A DNA stretch of 64,000 bases from contig CAZXIJ010000022.1 in NCBI GenBank assembly GCA_964640725.1, positions 1-64,000 on the forward strand, in the 5' to 3' direction. Under the pieces are notes generated by a model, which was given only the letters and a program-made list of their open reading frames with translations, did not search any database and was not told where the DNA came from. Of this stretch, positions 43,713-52,718 are shown in pieces. Numbering within the stretch: the first letter of the stretch is position 1; each line of letters starts with the position of its first letter. A program made the translations under genes and the position numbers. This DNA comes from CALHVX01 sp964640725. Lineage in GTDB: Bacteria > Pseudomonadota > Gammaproteobacteria > Pseudomonadales > Azotimanducaceae.

Positions 43713-44561
43713 ATGAGCGGTACCCTGGCCGTTGTCGGGCTTGGCCTGATTGGCGGCTCTTTCGCGCTTGGCGCCCGGCAAGCCGGCCTTTTTGATCGCA
43801 TTGTCGGGATCGATGCCAGCGCCGTGCACGGCGAGCAGGCGCTCGCCGCCGGGCTCTGCGACGAGCTGGCCAGCGCCGTGCCGCCGAGCGCTGACGCGGT
43901 CCTGGTGGCCGTGCCCAGCGATGCCGTTGCGCAGGCCCTGGGGGCCCTGCAGGATCATCCGGGGCTGGTCTTTGACGTTGCCAGCGTCAAAGGCGGCATC
44001 CTCGATGGCCTTGCGGCTCGACCGGCGCGCTATCTGCCCGCGCATCCCATCGCCGGCTCCGAACGCAGCGGGCCCGGCGCAGCCCGCGCCGATCTCTTTG
44101 CCGAGCATCTGGTGGTGCTGACGCCCCTGGCGGACAGTGCCGCCGCCGACGAGGCGCTGCTGACCGGTTGGTGGCAGGCGCTGGGCGCCCGGGTCGAGCA
44201 CATGTCGCCCGCGGCGCACGACCGCCTGTTTGCCCGCACCAGCCACCTGCCGCATCTCGTGGCCTTCGCCTATATGCAGCTCATCGAGCCCGAACAGCTG
44301 GCCTATGCCGCCGGTGGCTTTCGCGATTTCTCCCGGATCGCCGGGGCCGACCCGGCCATGTGGGCGCCCATCCTGCAGCTCAATCAGCGGGCCGTGCTCG
44401 GCGAGCTGGCGGCGCTGCGCGCGGCGCTGGATCAGTTTGAGGCAGCAATCGGCGAGCAGAATCCGCAGGCGCTGAGTACACTGCTGGGCGCCGCGCAGCA
44501 GCGCCGACAGGCTTTCGAGCAGGTGAGGGGCGATGCTGAGACACCGGCGTCCAGTACATAA
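43713..44561 (+). CDS. tyrA: prephenate dehydrogenase
   Basis: NAD(P)-dependent step toward tyrosine, 282 residues. Rossmann loop VVGLGLIGGSFALG is at residues 7-20; HPIAGSERSGPGAARADLF contains the catalytic His; HDRLFARTSHLPHLVAF and FRDFSRIAGADPAMW are family hallmarks. No chorismate mutase domain. In many relatives hisC precedes and aroA follows or is fused; neither is seen here, and cmk comes next. Confidence 0.93.
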   Translation: MSGTLAVVGLGLIGGSFALGARQAGLFDRIVGIDASAVHGEQALAAGLCDELASAVPPSADAVLVAVPSDAVAQALGALQDHPGLVFDVASVKGGILDGLAARPARYLPAHPIAGSERSGPGAARADLFAEHLVVLTPLADSAAADEALLTGWWQALGARVEHMSPAAHDRLFARTSHLPHLVAFAYMQLIEPEQLAYAAGGFRDFSRIAGADPAMWAPILQLNQRAVLGELAALRAALDQFEAAIGEQNPQALSTLLGAAQQRRQAFEQVRGDAETPASST

Positions 44562-44608
44562 AGGCCAGCAAAAACAGACTGTTAGATGATGCTTAGGATT
44601 GACTTCGC

Positions 44609-45301
44609 ATGAGCCAGAAAGCCCCTGCCAGCGCCGGCGTGCCGGTGATCACGGTCGACGGCCCGAGCGGCTCGGGCAAAGGCACGCTCGCCCAGCTGCT
44701 GGCGACGCACCTGGGCTGGCACCTGCTTGATAGCGGCGCGCTGTACCGGATTCTGGGCCTGCACGCCATGGATCAGCAGATCGATCCGGGACAGGGCGAG
44801 GCCGTGGCAGCGCTGGCCGAGGGCCTGGCGGTGCGCTTTGCCGGCGAGCGGGTCTGGGTCAACGAGCAGGAGGTCACGGACCGTCTGCGGACCGAAGACG
44901 CGGGCACCGCGGCCTCACAGATTGCGTCCCATCCGGCCGTTCGCAAGGCCATCGTTTCGCTCCAGCACGGCTTTGCGAAGCCCCCGGGGCTGGTTGCTGA
45001 CGGACGCGATATGGGCACGGTGATCTTCCCCGCTGCGCCCCTCAAAATCTTCCTGACGGCCAGTGCCGAGGTGCGTGCGGAGCGTCGCTATAACCAGTTG
45101 AAAAACAAGGGTTTAGCTGTTAGCCTGCGCGCCCTTCTCGTTGCCATCGAAGAACGTGACGAGAGGGACCGAACCCGAACCGCGTCGCCGCTTCATCCTG
45201 CAGACGACGCGCTGGTTCTCGACAGCTCTGATCTGGACATCGATCAGGTCATGAGCGTTGTCCTTGGCGAAGTCAAAGCACTGGGCCTGGACGCACGTTG
45301 A
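44609..45301 (+). CDS. cmk: cytidylate kinase
   Basis: Phosphorylates CMP and dCMP. The 230 residues open with the P-loop GPSGSGKGT at residues 18-26, then LLDSGALYRI, VADGRDMGTVIFP and the lid region ERDERDRTRTASPL. The C-terminus LDSSDLDIDQVM is typical. It is directly upstream of rpsA, as in most gammaproteobacteria. Confidence 0.96.
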   Translation: MSQKAPASAGVPVITVDGPSGSGKGTLAQLLATHLGWHLLDSGALYRILGLHAMDQQIDPGQGEAVAALAEGLAVRFAGERVWVNEQEVTDRLRTEDAGTAASQIASHPAVRKAIVSLQHGFAKPPGLVADGRDMGTVIFPAAPLKIFLTASAEVRAERRYNQLKNKGLAVSLRALLVAIEERDERDRTRTASPLHPADDALVLDSSDLDIDQVMSVVLGEVKALGLDAR

Positions 45302-45460
45302 GCGCCGCGCGCTGCGCCTGAAGCAGCTCCCGAATCAGGGCGCTGTTCGACCACAATTTAACCAACCCGCAGCCCTGCATTTCTGCAGGCCTGGCCGTCG
45401 TCCCCGCAAGCCAAAGCTGGCCCTGCGCGACGCAGGATGTGCTGCAACGAAGCGAGATTT
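45302..45460 (+). promoter_or_regulatory. rpsA leader region
   Basis: A 159-bp region between cmk and rpsA. It contains a short perfect hairpin CTGCG (45423-45427), loop CGA, CGCAG (45431-45435), followed by GGA, and other self-complementary stretches. In E. coli the rpsA leader folds into hairpins and lacks a strong Shine-Dalgarno sequence so that S1 can repress its own synthesis; here too no strong purine-rich site precedes the ATG (only GCGAG). Equivalence is inferred from position and structure, not alignment. Confidence 0.45.
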
Positions 45461-47143
45461 ATGAGCGAATCATTTGCCGACATGTTTGAAGAGAGTCTGT
45501 CGACCGTCGAGATGGCACCGGGTGCCATCGTTACCGGCACGGTGGTCGACGTGGACAGCGACTGGGTCATCGTCCACGCAGGTCTCAAATCAGAAGGGGT
45601 CATCCCCAAGAGCCAATTCCTGGACGAAAACGGTGAGTGCACCCTGCAGATCGGAGATCTGGTCAAGGTTGCCATGGAAACCGTTGACGACGGTTTCGGA
45701 GAAACCCGTTTGTCGCGCGAGAAAGCCAAGCGCGCCGAGTCCTGGCAGCAGCTGGAAACCGCGTTCGAAGGCGAAGAAGTGGTCAAGGGCATCATCAGCG
45801 GCAAAGTCAAAGGCGGCTTTACGGTAGACGTCAGCGACATTCGCGCGTTCCTGCCCGGATCGCTGGTCGACGTGCGACCGCTGCGCGAAACCGCGCACCT
45901 CGAAGGCAAGCCCCTGGACTTCAAAGTCATCAAGCTCGACCAGAAGCGCAACAACGTCGTTGTTTCGCGCCGCGCCGTGCTCGAAGAAGAGAACAGCGCC
46001 GAGCGTGAAGCACTGCTCGAGTCCCTGCAGGAAGGCCAGACCGTTAAGGGCATCGTGAAGAACCTCACGGACTACGGCGCGTTCGTAGACCTGGGCGGCG
46101 TCGACGGCCTGCTGCACATCACCGACATGGCCTGGAAGCGCATTCGCCACCCGTCGGAAATGGTGAACGTGGGCGACGAGGCCGACGTCAAGATCCTCAA
46201 GTTCGACCGCGAGAAGAACCGCGTCAGCCTCGGCATGAAGCAGCTGGGCGACGATCCGTGGGTCTCCATCACCGGCCGCTACCCGGAAGGCGCGCGCGTT
46301 CGTGCCACGGTCACCAACCTCACCGACTACGGCTGCTTTGCCGAGATCGAAGAGGGCGTCGAAGGGCTCGTTCACGTGTCCGAGATGGACTGGACCAACA
46401 AGAACGTGCACCCCTCCAAGGTTGTGGCCCTGGGTGACGAAGTCGAAGTCATGGTGCTGGATATCGACGAAGAGCGTCGCCGCATCAGCCTCGGCATCAA
46501 GCAGTGCCGCCCGAACCCCTGGGAAGAGTTCGCGATCAACAATGCCAAGGGCAATCGCGTCAGCGGCACGATCAAGTCGATCACCGACTTCGGTATCTTC
46601 ATTGGTCTGGACGGCGGCATCGACGGCCTCGTCCACCTGTCCGACATCTCCTGGAACGAGCCGGGCGAGACCGCGGTACGTCGCTACTCCAAGGGCGAAG
46701 AGATCGAGACGGTCATCCTGTCGGTGGACCCGGAGCGGGAGCGCATCAGCCTGGGCGTCAAGCAGCTGGATCAGGATCCCTTCAGCGACTACACCGCGGT
46801 GAACGATCGCGGCACCAAGGTGATGGGCACCATCATCGCGGTGGAGCCGAAGGAAGCCGAGATCAAGCTTGCAGAAGACGTGATCGGTATCCTTAAAGCG
46901 TCGGAAATCAGCGTCGATCGGGTCGAAGATGCCCGCAACGTACTGACCGTCGGCGAAGAGATCGAAACCAAGATCATCAGCATCGATCGCAAGAATCGAC
47001 TGATTGGTCTGTCGGTCAAGTCGAAGGATATCGAGGACGAGCGTCAGGCCGTCCGTGACCATCGCGACACCGAGTCAGAACGTCCGAGCGCGACCACGCT
47101 TGGCGACCTGATCAAGGCGCAGATGGACAAGCCGGGAGAGTAG
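45461..47143 (+). CDS. rpsA: 30S ribosomal protein S1
   Basis: mRNA-binding ribosomal protein, 560 residues with six S1 OB-fold repeats. Repeats 3-6 are clearest, each with a VDGLLHITDM, VEGLVHVSEM or IDGLVHLSDI type strand. The N-terminus MSESFADMFEESL is the ribosome-docking helix. Length and repeat number match the gammaproteobacterial form. Base composition is slightly less extreme than its neighbours, as expected of a highly expressed gene. Confidence 0.98.
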   Translation: MSESFADMFEESLSTVEMAPGAIVTGTVVDVDSDWVIVHAGLKSEGVIPKSQFLDENGECTLQIGDLVKVAMETVDDGFGETRLSREKAKRAESWQQLETAFEGEEVVKGIISGKVKGGFTVDVSDIRAFLPGSLVDVRPLRETAHLEGKPLDFKVIKLDQKRNNVVVSRRAVLEEENSAEREALLESLQEGQTVKGIVKNLTDYGAFVDLGGVDGLLHITDMAWKRIRHPSEMVNVGDEADVKILKFDREKNRVSLGMKQLGDDPWVSITGRYPEGARVRATVTNLTDYGCFAEIEEGVEGLVHVSEMDWTNKNVHPSKVVALGDEVEVMVLDIDEERRRISLGIKQCRPNPWEEFAINNAKGNRVSGTIKSITDFGIFIGLDGGIDGLVHLSDISWNEPGETAVRRYSKGEEIETVILSVDPERERISLGVKQLDQDPFSDYTAVNDRGTKVMGTIIAVEPKEAEIKLAEDVIGILKASEISVDRVEDARNVLTVGEEIETKIISIDRKNRLIGLSVKSKDIEDERQAVRDHRDTESERPSATTLGDLIKAQMDKPGE

Positions 47144-47202
47144 ACCGGCGGTTACGGAGCGCTGGCACGATGTGTCAGCGCCACGGCTTTCGGGGAGGGA
47201 GC

Positions 47203-47598
47203 ATGACCAAGTCCGAACTCATCGAGCGCATCGCGGCGCTGCAGTCGCAGCTGTCGCCAAAAGACGTTGAGCTGGCGATCAAAACCATGATTGAGCAGAT
47301 GTCGGAAACGCTCGCGCAGGGTGACCGGATCGAGATCCGTGGCTTCGGCAGCTTTTCGCTGCACTATCGGGCGCCGCGGATTGGTCGCAATCCCAAAACC
47401 GGAGAATCCGTCGGCCTGTCCGGCAAATACGTTCCGCACTTCAAGCCTGGCAAGGCTTTGCGGGACCGAGTCAATCAGGGACTGGAACGCGAGCGCGCTG
47501 CCATGAGCAGTGAGCCTGCAACGGACGGCCTGGCATCGGCAGCAGCCGACGGCAGCCAACCGACCGGCCCCGACGATACACAGGGAGGCGAGCGCTGA
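47203..47598 (+). CDS. ihfB: integration host factor beta subunit with C-terminal extension
   Basis: DNA-bending nucleoid protein, partner of IhfA. The first 94 residues match IhfB (MTKSELIERIAALQSQLSPKDVE, RGFGSFSLHYRAPRIGRNPKTGESV), including the DNA-intercalating Pro on the beta arm. A tail of about 37 residues rich in Ser, Ala, Gly and Asp follows, absent from the standard 94-residue protein. The ATG at 47203 has a strong GGGGAGGGAG site. It lies downstream of rpsA, its normal place. Confidence 0.95.
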   Translation: MTKSELIERIAALQSQLSPKDVELAIKTMIEQMSETLAQGDRIEIRGFGSFSLHYRAPRIGRNPKTGESVGLSGKYVPHFKPGKALRDRVNQGLERERAAMSSEPATDGLASAAADGSQPTGPDDTQGGER

Positions 47599-47894
47599 TG
47601 GCATCGTTGCGCTGGCTGGCACTGGCGGTACTGCTCATTGTGGTTCTGGTGTTCGGCATGTTGGCCGTGAACCAGGAGGTCGTATCGCTGCGACTGCTCG
47701 ACTGGCAGACCCCGGAAATCAGCGTCTTTTTCTGGCTGCTCGCAGCCTTCGCGCTGGGCCTGTCGGCCGGCGTGGTGGGCATGATGCTGTCGGGCGTACG
47801 ACACCGTCTGGAATGCCGGCGCCTGCGCAAGCAGATCGACGGCCGTGACAAGGAACTCGCAGCGCTCAAGAGCGTGGCCAGCACCGGAAGCTGA
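47598..47894 (+). CDS. lapA: LPS assembly protein LapA (DUF1049)
   Basis: A 98-residue inner-membrane protein with two transmembrane helices (about residues 4-22 and 42-66) and a C-terminal coiled segment (RHRLECRRLRKQIDGRDKELAAL). Size and the NQEVVSLRLLDWQTPEISVF linker fit the LapA family that partners LapB to control LpxC turnover. It overlaps the ihfB stop (TGATG) and is followed by lapB, as expected. Confidence 0.92.
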   Translation: MASLRWLALAVLLIVVLVFGMLAVNQEVVSLRLLDWQTPEISVFFWLLAAFALGLSAGVVGMMLSGVRHRLECRRLRKQIDGRDKELAALKSVASTGS

Positions 47895-47905
47895 TTCTCG
47901 GCACC

Positions 47906-49120
47906 ATGCCGGAAAACCTCACACTATATCTGCTGCTGGTGCTCGCGCTGGGCATCGGCTTTTTGCTGGGCCGCATCGAGCGGCGATCGTCAGCGGCGGG
48001 CGAGCGCTCGCGCGGCGCAGTGCCCGCCCGCGGCAACAGCGCGATACCCGAGCACTACTATCAGGGCCTGAACTACCTGCTCGACGAGCGGGACGAGCTG
48101 GCGGTCGACGCGCTGATTGAACAGCTCGAAGTCGGCCCGGAAACGGTGGCCACCTATCTGGCTCTGGGCGCGATGCTGCGCCGGCGCGGCGAGCACGACA
48201 AAGCGATTCGCGTGCACCAGAACCTGCTGGCCGCGAGCGGCGTGGGCGCCGAGGAGCGCCACCAGGCTAACCTGGAGCTCGCTCGGGATTTTCTTGCCGC
48301 CGGGTTGCTGGGCCGGGCCGAGGCGCACTTGAAAGAGTTGCCCGCCGGCGGTCGCAGCCGCGGCCAGGTGCTGCGCCTGCTGCTGGATGTGTATGTGCGC
48401 GAGCGCGACTGGCAGGCGGCATTGCCGTTGGCGCGAGAATTGGCGGACGGGCCGGAGGGCCGGGCCGATGCCGCGCACGTGGCCTGCGAGCTGGCCGAGG
48501 AGCAGCTGGCTGCTGGCGAGCTGGCCCGGGCCCTTAAGACCCTGGAAACCGCGCGCCGCATCGGTGCTGCCCAGGGGCGCGTGCAGCTGTTGCAGGCCCG
48601 GGCAGAGCTGACGCGCAAGGATGCCCGCGCGGCGCGCAAGGCCCTGCGTCGGGCCTTTGCGGCCGATCCCGATCTGGTGGGGGAAGTGCTGCCGCTGTTT
48701 CGCGAAGCGTCCCTGGCGGTACAGGCCGAAGACGAATACCTGGAGTTCCTGAAGGTTGCCTGCGTCAGCGCCGACGACACGCCCGTCGATGTCGGGGCGC
48801 TGTCCGAGCAAGCGCAGTTCATCGAGCGGGACGACGGTCCCGATGCCGCGCAGCAGTTTCTGGTGGAGCGGTTGGTACAGCAGCCGAGCCTGTCCGGGCT
48901 GGTAGCGCTGCTCGAGCTGGTCGAGGAGCGGGGCCTGCCGCGGGAGCAGCTGGCAGCGGTCCTGCAGTACTGCCGAACCTTTCTGGCGGAGCAACCGGGC
49001 TTTCGCTGCAGCAGCTGCGGCTTTCGCGCGCAGCAGCGGCACTGGCTGTGTCCCAGCTGCCGGCGCTGGGGCCAGCATCGCGCGGTGCGCGATGACCGGC
49101 AGCGCCAGCCGGGACGCTGA
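47906..49120 (+). CDS. lapB: LPS assembly protein LapB (YciM)
   Basis: Regulates LpxC degradation by FtsH and so LPS synthesis. The 404 residues start with one membrane helix (about 5-22), then nine or so TPR units (residues about 50-330) and end with a rubredoxin-type metal knuckle using C368, C371, C382 and C385 (CSSCG and CPSC). All elements needed for the known function are present. It lies 11 bp after lapA. Confidence 0.94.
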   Translation: MPENLTLYLLLVLALGIGFLLGRIERRSSAAGERSRGAVPARGNSAIPEHYYQGLNYLLDERDELAVDALIEQLEVGPETVATYLALGAMLRRRGEHDKAIRVHQNLLAASGVGAEERHQANLELARDFLAAGLLGRAEAHLKELPAGGRSRGQVLRLLLDVYVRERDWQAALPLARELADGPEGRADAAHVACELAEEQLAAGELARALKTLETARRIGAAQGRVQLLQARAELTRKDARAARKALRRAFAADPDLVGEVLPLFREASLAVQAEDEYLEFLKVACVSADDTPVDVGALSEQAQFIERDDGPDAAQQFLVERLVQQPSLSGLVALLELVEERGLPREQLAAVLQYCRTFLAEQPGFRCSSCGFRAQQRHWLCPSCRRWGQHRAVRDDRQRQPGR

Positions 49121-49188
49121 CGGGCCAAGGGCCCACGCGGTTCAAGGCTCCTGGCTGCTGATCCGGTCGCGACGCCGTCGCTAGAGTA

Positions 49189-49216
49189 CGGTTCCTCTTT
49201 CAAGCACAAGGAACCG
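49189..49216 (+). promoter_or_regulatory. hairpin covering the ribosome site of the ComEA-like gene
   Basis: A perfect 7-bp inverted repeat, CGGTTCC at 49189-49195 and GGAACCG at 49210-49216, has a 14-nt loop. The right arm contains the AAGGAA ribosome site of the gene starting at 49221, so folding would hide it. A TAGAGT -10-like box lies at 49182-49187. Confidence 0.4.
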
Positions 49217-49220
49217 CTTC

Positions 49221-49532
49221 ATGTCTGACTTCATTCGCGCGCTGCTGCCCCCGGTTCGCCAACGATTGCTCGCCGCTGTTGCCCTTCTGGCGCTGCTCGG
49301 GGCCGGGGCTGCCGTTGCCGACGACGGCATGACGGCCGTCAACATCAACACGGCCGATGCGCAAACCATCGCGGCCAGTCTCAAGGGCATCGGTTTGTCC
49401 CGGGCCGAGGCGATCGTCAGCTATCGGGAGACCCACGGCGCCTTCAAGGACGCCTACGAGCTGACCGCCATTCGCGGCGTCGGGGAACGCACCGTGGCGC
49501 TCAATGAGGCGCAGATTCGCCTGCGCGATTAG
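49221..49532 (+). CDS. ComEA-like helix-hairpin-helix protein
   Basis: A 103-residue exported protein: signal peptide (residues about 1-35, ending AAVADD), then two helix-hairpin-helix motifs in VNINTADAQTIAASLKGIGLSRAEAIVSYRE and LTAIRGVGERTV. It fits the ComEA/YbaV family that binds DNA in the periplasm during natural transformation; single-domain versions are common in gammaproteobacteria whether or not they are competent. No other competence genes are in the window. Confidence 0.87.
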   Translation: MSDFIRALLPPVRQRLLAAVALLALLGAGAAVADDGMTAVNINTADAQTIAASLKGIGLSRAEAIVSYRETHGAFKDAYELTAIRGVGERTVALNEAQIRLRD

Positions 49533-49600
49533 CCCCCGCGGTCGTCGCCGCAACCGGGGCAATACGGTGGTCCGACGGGGCGGCGACGACTACACTACCA

Positions 49601-50836
49601 GTGTCTTTGCTACCCGCACCCCGTGTGTCACGCAGCCCTTCATCTTCGACAGGCCCGGTCGAGTCCCCGTTGGCAACGAGGAACGCTGCTTCAGGCAACA
49701 CTGCGAGCGGCTCGGCGCTGTCCGTACTCTTTGTGGTCAACGAAGGCCGCTTCCTGCTGTCCCACCGATTGCCGCTGGTCGAAGAGGCGCAGGCGCGCGG
49801 CTACCAGGTGGCGGTCGTGTGCGGCGAGGGCAGCGGCGAAGCGGCGCTCCGGGAACAGGGCATTGCGGTGTATACCATTCCGCTGCGGCGCAGCAGCTTT
49901 GCGCCGGTTGCCGAATGGCGCACCTACCGGGCCTTGCGCGCCCTGTATCGCAAGCTCCGGCCCACGATTGTTCACCACGTCACCATCAAGCCGGTCATCT
50001 ACGGCACGCGCGCAGCGCTCGTCGCCGGGGTGCCGGCGGTGGTCAATGCGGTGCCGGGCATGGGCTTTGTGTTTACGCGCCGGGGGCAGCTGGCAGCCAT
50101 TCGCCGGGCGTTCGTGAACCAGCTCTACCGCAGCGCCTTGCAGCACCCCAACATGCGGGTCATCTTCCAGAACAGCGAAGACATGCACGGGTTCATCGCC
50201 CACGGCATTCTGCAGCGCGAGCGCGCGGTGTTGATTCGCGGCTCCGGGGTGGACCTGAAAGCGTTTGCGGCCAACCCTCCGCCCACCGATGCGCTGCGCT
50301 TCGCGCTCATCGGTCGCATGCTCACACACAAGGGCGTGGGCGAATATGTGGCGGCGGCGCGCGTGCTCAAACGCGAGTTTCCGGACTGGGAATTCCAGCT
50401 GATTGGCGATGTCGATCCCGGCAACCCCACGTCCCTGACCCGTGAGTCGCTGCTGGCCTGGCAGCAAGAGGGCATCGTCAGCTGGCTTGGTCAACGCAAA
50501 GATGTGGCGGCCCTGCTGCAGCAGGCGAACGTGGTGTGTTTGCCGTCCTATCGTGAAGGCTTGCCGAAGACGCTGCTGGAGGCCTCGGCCTGTGGGCGCC
50601 CGATGGTCGCGACGGACGTCGCCGGCTGCCGCGAAGTCGTGCGCAACGGCGTGAACGGCTTGCTGGTGCCGGCCCGGGATGCCGATGCCCTGGCCGAGGC
50701 CATGCGCAGCCTGGGCCAGAACGAGGGCCTGCGCCTGCGCATGGGCGAAGCCGCCCGGGCCCGGGCCGAAGGGCTGTACGACATCGACGACGTGGTTCGC
50801 GACACCTTCCTGGTGTACGGCGAGCTGTTGCCGTGA
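49601..50836 (+). CDS. GT4-family glycosyltransferase
   Basis: GT-B glycosyltransferase for surface polysaccharide, up to 411 residues. Hallmarks are SVLFVVNEGRFLLSHRLPL, HHVTIKPVIYGTRAA, FALIGRMLTHKGVGEYV and the nucleotide-sugar motif PSYREGLPKTLLEASACGRPMVATD with the E-x7-E pair. A TACACT box sits five bases before the GTG at 49601, so the true start is probably further downstream; the fold begins near codon 40. It resembles the WbpU-type enzyme next to wbpV-wbpL-wbpM in Pseudomonas. It overlaps the epimerase gene by 4 bp. Confidence 0.88.
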   Translation: MSLLPAPRVSRSPSSSTGPVESPLATRNAASGNTASGSALSVLFVVNEGRFLLSHRLPLVEEAQARGYQVAVVCGEGSGEAALREQGIAVYTIPLRRSSFAPVAEWRTYRALRALYRKLRPTIVHHVTIKPVIYGTRAALVAGVPAVVNAVPGMGFVFTRRGQLAAIRRAFVNQLYRSALQHPNMRVIFQNSEDMHGFIAHGILQRERAVLIRGSGVDLKAFAANPPPTDALRFALIGRMLTHKGVGEYVAAARVLKREFPDWEFQLIGDVDPGNPTSLTRESLLAWQQEGIVSWLGQRKDVAALLQQANVVCLPSYREGLPKTLLEASACGRPMVATDVAGCREVVRNGVNGLLVPARDADALAEAMRSLGQNEGLRLRMGEAARARAEGLYDIDDVVRDTFLVYGELLP

Positions 50837-51744
50837 CGGCCCGGTTGACGGTGACCGGCGCTGGCGGCTTTGTCGGGCGACATCTGTGTCAAGCCGCCCG
50901 CGATGCCGGGCACTCGGTACAGGCCCTGACGCGCGCCGACCTCGACCTGGAGCGGGCCAGCGATGCGGCCCTTGCGCAGGCGATCGCGCCCGGCGATGTG
51001 GTGGTGCACTGCGCGGGCATCGCCCACGAAGCGGCCGAAGCGGCGCGCCGCGACCCGCAGCTGCTGTACCGGTTTAACCGGGACCTGACCGAACGGCTCT
51101 ACCGCGCTGCGGCCGCGGCGGGGGCGGCCCGCTTCGTCTGGCTCAGCAGCATCAAAGTGCTGGGCGAGACCAGCGTCCAGCCTTTGCCCGTCAGCGCGCC
51201 CCTTGCCCCGGCCAGCCCCTATCCGGACAGCAAGGCCCAGGGCGAAACGCAGCTGCAGGCTGCGATGCAGAAGCTCGGATTGCCCGTGACCATCATTCGC
51301 CCGCCGCTGGTGTACGGGCCCGGGGTTGGCGCCAACTTCCGCACCCTGCTGCGCTGGGTCCTCGCGGGCCGCAGCCTGCCCCTTGGGCGAGCCACGGCGC
51401 CCCGGTCCCTGATCGGCGTGCGCAACCTCTGCAGCGCGGTGCTGGCCAGCACCGCGGCTCCGCCCGGCATCTATCACGTGGCCGACGGGCCTGCGCTCGG
51501 CGTTGCTGCCTTGCTGCGCGCCGTGGCGGCTGCGGCCGGACAGGGCGTTTATCTGTGGCGCGTACCGCCGGCCGTCATGGCCGTTGCTGCGACACTGATC
51601 GGCCGGCGCTCTGTCTATCAGCGGCTGTTCGAGTCGCTGGAGCTGGACACGGCGGACAGCGAGGCGCGCCTGGGCTGGCACCCGCCGCACACCCTGGAAT
51701 CCCAGCTGCAGGAGACCGTGTCGTGGTACCGCAGTCAGCCTTAG
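50833..51744 (+). CDS. NAD-dependent sugar epimerase/dehydratase
   Basis: Extended SDR of 303 residues acting on a nucleotide sugar. The loop TGAGGFVGRHL is at residues 8-18; the YxxxK pair appears as YPDSK in APASPYPDSKAQGE, preceded by the catalytic Ser region VWLSSIKV; IRPPLVYGPGVGANF is the substrate-side motif. Position matches WbpV-type UDP-GlcNAc/GalNAc C4 epimerase. GTG start in GTGA overlap with the glycosyltransferase. Confidence 0.88.
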   Translation: MTARLTVTGAGGFVGRHLCQAARDAGHSVQALTRADLDLERASDAALAQAIAPGDVVVHCAGIAHEAAEAARRDPQLLYRFNRDLTERLYRAAAAAGAARFVWLSSIKVLGETSVQPLPVSAPLAPASPYPDSKAQGETQLQAAMQKLGLPVTIIRPPLVYGPGVGANFRTLLRWVLAGRSLPLGRATAPRSLIGVRNLCSAVLASTAAPPGIYHVADGPALGVAALLRAVAAAAGQGVYLWRVPPAVMAVAATLIGRRSVYQRLFESLELDTADSEARLGWHPPHTLESQLQETVSWYRSQP

Positions 51745-52718
51745 CGGTCCTGTTCGTGGGTTTTGTCGGCGCCGGGCTGGTGTGCTTCTTCGCGCTGCGA
51801 ATCTCTATGGTGCTGCAGCTGGTGGCGCAGCCGAACGAGCGCAGCTCGCACAGCCGGCCGACTCCCGGCATTGGCGGGTTGGGCGTGATGGTGCCGGTGC
51901 TGGTGTACCTCGGCAGCGTCGTGCCGTTCTTTCCCTCGCTCTGGGCCCTGCTCGGTGCCCTCGTGCTGCTCGCCCTCGTTGGGCTGATCGATGACCTGCG
52001 CGAGGTGTCGCGGCGCTGGCGCCTGCTCACGCAAGTGCTGGCCAGTGCTGGCTGCTTGCTGGTGCTCGGGCCCGGTCTCGCGGTGTGGGTCTGGCCCCTG
52101 CTGTTGCTTGCCTTGCTGTGGCAGATCAACCTCTACAACTTCATGGACGGGATCGATGGGCTCGCCGCGTCCCAGGCCCTGATCTATGTGCTGGCCGCGC
52201 TGTGGCTCGCGCCGGAGATGATGGCCTGGCTCGGGTATCTGCTGTGCACGCTGGCGGGCTCGCTGATTGGTTTCCTGGTCTACAACTGGGCACCGGCGCG
52301 CATGTTCATGGGTGATGTCGGCAGCACAGCGTTAGGCCTGCTGCTGGCGGCGGTGGCGCTGCTGCTGGCGCAGTCTGCGCACCTGTCTTTGTCGGCGAGT
52401 CTGATTTTGCTGGCGGTGTTCTGGGGCGATGCCAGCTACACGCTGCTGGTGCGTGTGCTGACCGGTCAGGATTTTGCCAGCCCGCACCGCAGCCATTTGT
52501 ATCAGAAACTGACAGATCGCCTTGGCCACGCGCGCGTCACGCTGCTGCTCTGGGCCTTTGCGATTTTTTGGCTGTTTCCGCTGGCACTTTGGGCGCAAAG
52601 CCTTAAGCTTCCGTTCAGCCTGCTGCCGATAGCGTGTGCGCTTCTGCCGGTCCTTGTGATGGCACGGCGTTGGCGGGCTGGACTGCCGGATCTAACGGAT
52701 GGAGGGTTGCAGTCATAG
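51723..52718 (+). CDS. undecaprenyl-phosphate glycosyl-1-phosphate transferase, WecA/WbpL family
   Basis: Polytopic membrane enzyme starting O-antigen on undecaprenyl phosphate, 331 residues, about ten helices. MraY/WecA-family motifs are PNERSSHSRPTPGIGGLGV, VGLIDDL, NLYNFMDGIDGLAA, MFMGDVGST and SPHRSHLYQKL. The start is uncertain: the GTG at 51723 overlaps the epimerase by 22 bp and sits right before the first helix. Last but one in the polysaccharide module, as wbpL is next to wbpM. Confidence 0.9.
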   Translation: MVPQSALAVLFVGFVGAGLVCFFALRISMVLQLVAQPNERSSHSRPTPGIGGLGVMVPVLVYLGSVVPFFPSLWALLGALVLLALVGLIDDLREVSRRWRLLTQVLASAGCLLVLGPGLAVWVWPLLLLALLWQINLYNFMDGIDGLAASQALIYVLAALWLAPEMMAWLGYLLCTLAGSLIGFLVYNWAPARMFMGDVGSTALGLLLAAVALLLAQSAHLSLSASLILLAVFWGDASYTLLVRVLTGQDFASPHRSHLYQKLTDRLGHARVTLLLWAFAIFWLFPLALWAQSLKLPFSLLPIACALLPVLVMARRWRAGLPDLTDGGLQS

